Made by a program: the position numbers and the translations under genes. A DNA stretch of 6,793 nucleotides. Source: Desulfofustis sp. (lineage in GTDB: Bacteria; Desulfobacterota; Desulfobulbia; Desulfobulbales; Desulfocapsaceae). The number at the start of each line of letters is the position of its first letter. The first letter of the stretch is position 1. This document shows positions 5,968-6,793 of the stretch, piece by piece. The stretch lies in the NCBI GenBank assembly GCA_029287755.1, contig JARFQM010000001.1, positions 1 to 6,793 of the forward strand, in the 5' to 3' direction. The notes under the pieces were generated by a model. It did no database searches and was not told the origin of the DNA. It saw nothing but the letters and a program-made list of their open reading frames with translations.

Positions 5968-6186
5968 ATGATCATTAATGACTGGATTCACGCAATCGCC
6001 GGCTCTTTCATTCTCGCAAGCCTCGCTTTGGGTGTTGAGGCCAGCCCGATTTTTCACAGTAAATACTGGCTGTTATTCACTGCCTTCGTGGGGCTCAACC
6101 TGCTGCAGTTCGGTTTTTCAAAAAAGTGTCCCATGGGCCTGATCCTCAAAGCCCTGGGCATACCCGAGAGCAGGCAGCAAAATTAG
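5968..6186 (+). CDS. DUF2892 small inner-membrane protein (YgaP-type membrane domain)
   Basis: This 72-residue protein matches the DUF2892 pattern: an N-terminal helix IHAIAGSFILASLALGV (about 7-23), a second helix in YWLLFTAFVGLNLLQFGF (about 33-50), and the conserved tail with C-P (Cys54) and LILKALGI. It is expected in the inner membrane as a helical hairpin. In E. coli YgaP this domain follows a rhodanese domain that carries persulfide sulfur; here the rhodanese part is absent. The two proteins may handle reactive sulfur together, but DUF2892 has no established activity by itself. The Shine-Dalgarno is poor, so translation may depend on the upstream gene. Its last 4 bases overlap the end of the convergent gene at 6183-6404. 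Confidence 0.85.
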   Translation: MIINDWIHAIAGSFILASLALGVEASPIFHSKYWLLFTAFVGLNLLQFGFSKKCPMGLILKALGIPESRQQN

Positions 6187-6404
6187 TCGTTTACCATTTT
6201 CGCACCGCAGGACAGCTGCCAGCAACAGTCCCGTTCAGCGCAGGTTTCCTGTCTGGTGAAACAATCCTGGTGCCCCTCTTTGAGCTGCACCGCCTGGATC
6301 AGTTCCGCCATTTTCAGCCCCTTGGTTTCGATATCGAGCCGCCGCGCCTTGGTCCTGGCTAGCGCAAACAAGGGGGAACCTTTCAATAGTTTCTGCTTTT
6401 TCAT
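6183..6404 (-). CDS. Small SAP-like protein with a Cys-rich C-terminal motif
   Basis: This 73-residue basic protein has an N-terminal half ending in KGLKMAELIQAVQLKEG (28-44), resembling the helix-turn-helix of SAP or Rho-N type nucleic-acid-binding segments (K-x-x-x-A-E-L-I-x-x-I-Q). It is followed by a cysteine cluster, Cys48, Cys55, Cys60, Cys61 and Cys66, in DCF...C....CCW...C. I recall similar small proteins, annotated as SAP-domain containing, in Desulfobacterota genomes, where four cysteines are conserved. The cluster may bind zinc, but this is an inference. A clear Shine-Dalgarno (GAGGA, 4 bases before the ATG) supports the start. It lies 149 bases after the end of the PEP-mobile-domain gene on the same strand and converges on the DUF2892 gene. 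Its cellular role is unknown. Confidence 0.75.
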   Translation of the reverse strand: MKKQKLLKGSPLFALARTKARRLDIETKGLKMAELIQAVQLKEGHQDCFTRQETCAERDCCWQLSCGAKMVND

Positions 6405-6447
6405 ATCTTCCTCTTACTTGGATTTAGTTTTTCGTGTTGCCTGCGTA

Positions 6448-6467
6448 TCATCAGTCACTGCTGATGA
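6448..6467. other. Hairpin between the PEP-mobile-domain gene and the SAP-like gene
   Basis: TCATCAG (6448-6454) and CTGATGA (6461-6467) form a perfect 7-base stem with a 6-base loop. It lies about 86 bases after the stop of the gene at 6554-6793 and 43 bases before the SAP-like start. No U-tract follows in the minus direction. It may be a weak terminator or a structure in the leader of the small gene. I see nothing else notable in the 149-base gap, including no convincing promoter. Confidence 0.3.
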
Positions 6468-6553
6468 GATTTTCAGAAAGCGCCGCCCCGCTGAGTACCC
6501 GGCCACCGTAACCGTCGTTTTCCAGAGATTGGTATGCAACTGAATTCCATGGC

Positions 6554-6793
6554 CTAAATCGGCAGAATATGCATTTCTTCCCTGACAGGATGACTGCCCC
6601 TGAGCAGGAGCCCGTTGCGACCATCGATCGAGACCTCGTCGCCAAACTCGATCCGGTGGCCGTTTACCTCGGCATGGCTCTCATAGACGCGAAGCTGTTT
6701 GCAGCCGACCACACAGGTCTTCTCCAACCGCACCGCCACCACCGAGGCGTGCGAGGTCTGGCCGCCGCGGGAGGTAAGCAGCCCATCGGTCAA
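6554..6793 (-). CDS. PEP-utilising enzyme, C-terminal mobile (phosphohistidine) domain, partial
   Basis: The last 79 codons of a gene that enters from the right edge encode a PEP-utilisers mobile domain, the swivelling phosphohistidine domain of PEP synthase and pyruvate phosphate dikinase. The signature TDGLLTSRGGQTSHASVVA contains the catalytic His15 (numbered from the edge) in T-S-H-A. It is followed by CVVGC and a beta-rich segment FGDEVSIDGRNGLLLRG. The protein ends 64 residues after this histidine, so there is no C-terminal TIM-barrel PEP-binding domain as in standard PPDK or PpsA. It therefore belongs to a family with the mobile domain last, such as rifampicin phosphotransferase-like or two-domain PEP/pyruvate-binding proteins. 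The first codon at the edge is TTG, read here as an internal Leu. Its start and N-terminal domain are outside the window. Confidence 0.85.
   Translation of the reverse strand: MTDGLLTSRGGQTSHASVVAVRLEKTCVVGCKQLRVYESHAEVNGHRIEFGDEVSIDGRNGLLLRGSHPVREEMHILPI

Overview
The window looks like ordinary chromosome from a Gram-negative bacterium of moderate GC content. It is most likely a sulfur- and acetate-metabolising Desulfobacterota (deltaproteobacterial) lineage. The clues are the gene set acs + CBS/DUF294 nucleotidyltransferase + DEDDh exonuclease, a small SAP-like protein with a Cys-rich tail, and a BigR/YgaV-type sulfur-sensing repressor next to a DUF2892 membrane protein. This placement is an inference from remembered family distributions, not from any search. 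There are no tRNA or rRNA genes, insertion sequences, CRISPR arrays or phage genes.

Left part, all on the minus strand, read right to left: acs (acetyl-CoA synthetase, start 5157), a strong GC-rich hairpin just after its stop, a 653-residue cNMP/CBS/DUF294 protein with its own candidate extended -10 promoter, and a DEDDh 3'-5' exonuclease that starts where the DUF294 gene stops. A structured 228-base gap follows. It holds a nested hairpin and a good sigma-70 promoter (TTGACA-N16-TAAAAT), and leads into the first 22 codons of alaS, which runs off the left edge. The alaS start is easy to miss because only 67 bases of it are present.

Middle: a 445-base AT-rich divergent intergenic region (5158-5602) separates acs from the plus-strand regulator. 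It carries a candidate acs promoter with a 19-base palindrome filling the -35/-10 spacer, a second inverted repeat next to it, a candidate promoter for the regulator and two further small inverted repeats.

Right part: a 103-residue ArsR-family repressor (plus) has two cysteines, Cys34 and Cys100, spaced exactly as in the persulfide sensors BigR and SqrR. A 72-residue two-helix DUF2892 protein (plus) follows. Together they resemble E. coli ygaVP without the rhodanese domain. The DUF2892 gene overlaps the stop codon of a convergent 73-residue SAP-like/Cys-rich protein (minus). Upstream of that gene lies the 3' end of a PEP-utilising mobile-domain protein (minus), cut by the right edge.

How they may work together: Acs activates acetate at the cost of ATP, and the neighbouring cNMP/CBS/nucleotidyltransferase protein has the parts to sense adenine nucleotides or cyclic nucleotides and modify a target. 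The exonuclease is translationally linked to it. The regulator/DUF2892 pair is probably a separate reactive-sulfur response unit.
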